Shown here in pieces: positions 61,554 to 64,000 of a stretch of 64,000 nt of DNA. The stretch spans positions 1-64,000 of the forward strand of contig JAPPEU010000086.1 in NCBI GenBank assembly GCA_028875245.1. The letters are read 5' to 3'. The translations under genes and the position numbers were made by a program. The stretch's first letter is position 1, and each line of letters begins with the position of its first letter. The notes below the pieces were generated by a model. The model did no database searches. It worked only from the letters and a program-made list of their open reading frames with translations, and was not told the DNA's origin. The DNA comes from Chloroflexota bacterium (GTDB lineage: Bacteria; Chloroflexota; Anaerolineae; Aggregatilineales; Phototrophicaceae).

Positions 61554-62647
61554 TCATTCAGCAATGAGCGCTCGCTTGCGGCGTCAAAGAGATGCATCTG
61601 CTCGCCGGCGAAATGCAAGTGACAGGGCGCGCCGACAGGGACAGATTCTTGCGCGTCGACGATCACGCCGAAAAGCTGCTCGGCGGCGCGCGCGAAAATC
61701 AGGTCGCGGCTGCCCAGCGCTTCCACCAGCTCCACTTGGCCGCTGACCGTGTTCTCGCCCGGCGCCGATACCAGCTTGATCGCTTCCGGCCGAATGCCCC
61801 AGATGACGCCGTCGCTCTTCATTTTCCCCAGGCCGTCGGCGAAGCGCGCCGGCAGCGACAGCTCGAACCCGGGCAGCCGCAGACGATAGCCGCCCTCGTC
61901 CGCGACTATCCGGCCGCTAAGCATATTCATACTGGGCGTGCCGACGAAGTTGGCGACGAAGGCGTTCCGCGGCCCGAAGAAGACCTCATGCGGTGTGCCC
62001 ACCTGCTGAATGTCGCCATTGTTCATCACGATGATCTTGTCGCCGAGCGTCATCGCTTCTTCCTGATCATGGGTGACAAAGATGAAGGTCGCGCCGGTAT
62101 CCTGATGCAGGCGTTTGATTTCGGTGCGCAGTTGGACGCGCAGCTTCGCGTCCAGATTGCTCAGGGGCTCGTCCATCAAGAAGACTTCCGGCCGGCGGAC
62201 CATCGCCCGCGCCAGCGCCACCCGCTGCGCCTCGCCGCCACTGACCTGGCGCAGGCTTCGTTCCAAGAGATGATCGATATTGACCAGGCGCGCCACCTCG
62301 CGCACGGTGCGGTCGATCTCTTTGCGCTTCATCTTGATCGCGTGCAGCGGGAAGGCGATGTTCTCATAAACATTCATGGTCGGGTACATGCTGAAGTTTT
62401 GGAAGACCATGGCCAGACGGCGATCTTTCGGCGCCAGGTCGGTGATGTCGCGCTCGGCAATCGTGATGCGGCCGCTGTCCGGCTGCTCCAGGCCGGCGAT
62501 CATCCGCAGAGTGGTCGTCTTGCCGCAGCCCGAGGGACCCAGTAATACCGCCAGCTCGCCTTTCTCGATGACCAGATTGATTTTGTTGACCGCGGCGCGT
62601 TCCGCATTGGCGAACCGCTTGAGCAGGTCTTTCAATACAACTTTCAT
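61466..62647 (-). CDS. ABC transporter ATPase, MalK/UgpC/MsmX type, with repeat-derived C-terminal tail
   Basis: A 393-residue nucleotide-binding subunit for carbohydrate importers. Walker A GPSGCGKTTT is near residue 37, signature VSGGEAQRVALARAM near 135, Walker B VFLMDEPLSNLD near 155 and the switch VTHDQEEAM near 190. The C-terminal regulatory TOBE-type domain spans about 235-360 and normally ends near QMHLFDA. Here another 30 residues (from NDKPPQSPHRDGG to the stop) are encoded by the GC-rich composite repeat. It serves the MalF/MalG permeases encoded upstream and may also serve other importers, as MsmX-type proteins do. Confidence 0.94.
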   Translation of the reverse strand: MKVVLKDLLKRFANAERAAVNKINLVIEKGELAVLLGPSGCGKTTTLRMIAGLEQPDSGRITIAERDITDLAPKDRRLAMVFQNFSMYPTMNVYENIAFPLHAIKMKRKEIDRTVREVARLVNIDHLLERSLRQVSGGEAQRVALARAMVRRPEVFLMDEPLSNLDAKLRVQLRTEIKRLHQDTGATFIFVTHDQEEAMTLGDKIIVMNNGDIQQVGTPHEVFFGPRNAFVANFVGTPSMNMLSGRIVADEGGYRLRLPGFELSLPARFADGLGKMKSDGVIWGIRPEAIKLVSAPGENTVSGQVELVEALGSRDLIFARAAEQLFGVIVDAQESVPVGAPCHLHFAGEQMHLFDAASERSLLNDKPPQSPHRDGGRLCKDGDIHRIATNSPP

Positions 62648-62686
62648 TTCAGTTCAACCATTTCCCGCCCGCTACCACTGGCCTGC

Positions 62687-62770
62687 GGGCGAGCCACCGT
62701 CCCGCCCCTACAGCGGCTTATAGCTAATGTTGCCTGTAGAGGTCAGACGGTGGCTGACCCTTTGCCATAG
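62687..62770 (+). repeat. Dispersed palindromic repeat family 1, long inverted-repeat form
   Basis: The left arm GGGCGAGCCACCGTCCCGCC then CCTACA begins at 62687. The right arm (about 62735-62758, TGTAGAGGTCAGACGGTGGC) is nearly its reverse complement. Same architecture as 66-138. It fills the gap between the MalG-type and MalK-type genes. Confidence 0.8.
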
Positions 62771-62825
62771 CTAAATTGTTTCAAACCTGTCCTGTCCTTA
62801 TATGACACATCGCTGTGGGGTTTCC

Positions 62826-63665
62826 CTACTCCAATATCCCGAAAGTGAGGCCCTTGACAAGCTGCCGGCGCAGGATGACCGTCAGCACAATCACCGGCGC
62901 CATGATGAGCAAATTCACAGCGAACAGATTGCCCCATTCGACGCGGGTGCGCACGATGTAGGTCCCGGCGGTCATCGGCAAGGTGCTGGTGCGGTTGCCC
63001 GCCAAAATCAGCGCCAGGAAGAATTCGTTCCAGGCGAATATGAAATTGAGAATCGCGGTCGCGACGATGCCGGGCCAGACCACCGGCAGCACGACGCGCA
63101 GGAGGGCGCCCATGCGCGTATAGCCCTCAACCATCGCGCTTTCTTCCATCGCGGCGGGCAATTCGGCGAAATAACCGCGCATCATCCAGATGACCAGCGG
63201 CAAGAGAAATGTCTGATAGGTGATGATGAGGCCGGGAAATGTATCGCGCAGGCCGATGCCCAAGCCTCGCTCGAGGTAGAGGAACATGGCGTAGAATGGC
63301 AAGCCGACGACGATGGGCGGGATCATGCGCAGCGAGATCAGCCATTGCATCAGCGCCTTCGACCCGCGGAAGCGGAAGCGCGCGAAAGCGTATGCGGCCG
63401 GCACGCCCAGCATGAGCGCCATAGCCACCGAACCGAATGAGATAATCAAACTGTTGCGCAAATACTGCCAGCCCTTGCGCGTGAAGAATACAAATTCAAA
63501 GTTCTCCAGCGTCGGCTCAAAGATCCAGGTCGGCGGGCTCGAGACCCAGATGATCTGCGGCTTGAAGGCGGTGATGCTGCCCGCCAGCACCGGCGCCAGG
63601 ACCAGCGCCGCCATCGCGATGAGGATGACATAAGCCAGCAGTCGCTCCGAGGTGGGTACAGGCAT
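62826..63665 (-). CDS. Carbohydrate ABC transporter permease, MalG type
   Basis: A 279-residue permease of the CUT1 sugar importer family. The first helix is at about residues 9-30, then NFEFVFFTRKGWQYLRNSLI near 55 and further helices. The EAA loop is near 172-195 (EESAMVEGYTRMGALLRVVL), where Gln-like variation in the EAA residues is seen but the Gly is kept. The C-terminus ends in RQLVKGLTFGILE, close to the classical MalG end. It is coupled to the MalF-type gene (6-base gap). The binding protein is not in the window and may lie beyond its right end. Confidence 0.94.
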   Translation of the reverse strand: MPVPTSERLLAYVILIAMAALVLAPVLAGSITAFKPQIIWVSSPPTWIFEPTLENFEFVFFTRKGWQYLRNSLIISFGSVAMALMLGVPAAYAFARFRFRGSKALMQWLISLRMIPPIVVGLPFYAMFLYLERGLGIGLRDTFPGLIITYQTFLLPLVIWMMRGYFAELPAAMEESAMVEGYTRMGALLRVVLPVVWPGIVATAILNFIFAWNEFFLALILAGNRTSTLPMTAGTYIVRTRVEWGNLFAVNLLIMAPVIVLTVILRRQLVKGLTFGILE

Positions 63666-63671
63666 CGCCGC

Positions 63672-64000
63672 TTACCCTACTTCGACATCGCGATACAAAT
63701 AGCGGAACATCAGCGCGGATATCAATCCAATCACCAATAACATCAGTATCGAGCCGGCCGCCGCCCGACTCAGTTTATTGAAGGTGAAGGCGGTGCGATA
63801 AAGATAGAGGCTCAGCGTTTCGGTGGTGAGCGCCGGCCCGCCATCGGTCATGACGCGCACGATATCGAAGGTGCGGAAGGCGTCGACCGTGCGCAGCAGC
63901 AGCGCCACCAATATCACCGGGCGCAGCATCGGCAGGGTGAGGCGGCGGAATATCATCCAGGAGGATACGCCTTCCAGGCGCGCCGACTCGAAAGGCGCCC
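63672..64000 (-). CDS. Carbohydrate ABC transporter permease, MalF type (partial, 5' end outside window)
   Basis: The last 109 codons, including the stop, are in the window and the frame stays open to the edge. The visible part starts inside the EAA loop (APFESARLEGVSSWMIFRRL) and continues with helices and the MalF/UgpA-type DIVRVMTDGGPALTTETL segment. The in-frame ATG at 63956 is internal, not the start. It forms the CUT1 permease pair with the MalG-type protein. Confidence 0.92.
   Translation of the reverse strand, partial: APFESARLEGVSSWMIFRRLTLPMLRPVILVALLLRTVDAFRTFDIVRVMTDGGPALTTETLSLYLYRTAFTFNKLSRAAAGSILMLLVIGLISALMFRYLYRDVEVG

Noticed and set aside
1-64000. Search by eye for CRISPR arrays, tRNA, rRNA, phage and transposase genes
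   Set aside because: No regularly spaced direct repeats, no structural RNA gene and no integrase or transposase reading frame were seen.

Overview
The window looks like a chromosomal segment of a GC-rich heterotrophic bacterium whose lifestyle is uptake and breakdown of plant or algal sugars and peptides. The density of Opp/Dpp-type transporters, TIM-barrel isomerases, Gfo/Idh/MocA dehydrogenases, a DUF849 enzyme and dispersed palindromes of the type GGGCGAG...CTCGCCCCTACA suggests a Chloroflexota relative (Anaerolineae/Caldilineae-like). That is an inference from gene content; there is no rRNA, tRNA or marker gene to confirm it. No phage, transposase, CRISPR array or transcriptional regulator was found.

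Layout. (1) 1-8184, plus strand: transporter A (the tail of a duplicated binding protein, a complete binding protein, permeases B and C, a fused two-domain ATPase) with a TIM-barrel isomerase, a small unknown protein and a DmpA-type aminopeptidase. (2) 8341-14205, plus strand: a compact operon of FGGY kinase, E1-alpha, E1-beta, a lipoyl carrier protein that lacks the E2 catalytic domain, a PhyH-family oxygenase, a YjbQ-family protein and an RpiB-type isomerase. (3) 14207-14927: two decayed genes. (4) 27868 down to 14944, minus strand: transporter B (binding protein, B, C, D, F) followed by an unknown protein, a GH4 glycosidase, an FG-GAP protein, two Gfo/Idh/MocA dehydrogenases and a TIM-barrel isomerase. 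(5) 34376 down to 28219, minus strand: class III aminotransferase, transporter C (Tat-exported binding protein and two permeases, no ATPase) and an NAD-dependent epimerase. (6) 34855-40599, plus strand: transporter D (Tat-exported binding protein, C, fused ATPase, B). (7) 48315 down to 40649, minus strand: transporter E (B, C, D, F) with a GH2 beta-mannosidase-like enzyme and an SDR dehydrogenase; its binding protein and a second GH2 enzyme are divergent at 48538-53369. (8) 64000 down to 53446, minus strand: MalF/MalG/MalK-type sugar transporter F, an HpaI-type aldolase, an Ldh-type dehydrogenase, a TIM-barrel isomerase, a zinc alcohol dehydrogenase, a DUF849/BKACE protein, an amidohydrolase, a divergent GH29 fucosidase-like enzyme and a small membrane protein.

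How the parts work together: each island joins one importer to the intracellular enzymes that would process its cargo. Transporter E with two GH2 enzymes points to manno-oligosaccharides. Region 8 resembles a non-phosphorylative deoxysugar pathway. Region 2 looks like a sugar-phosphate route coupled to 2-oxoacid oxidation.

The most unusual signals are two families of short palindromic repeats. One follows each of the visible binding-protein genes in some form, and one copy has 11-bp terminal inverted repeats like a MITE. The other has been absorbed in frame into proteins: it encodes the linker of the fused ATPase at 37416-39611 and the C-terminal tail of the MalK-type ATPase at 61466-62647.
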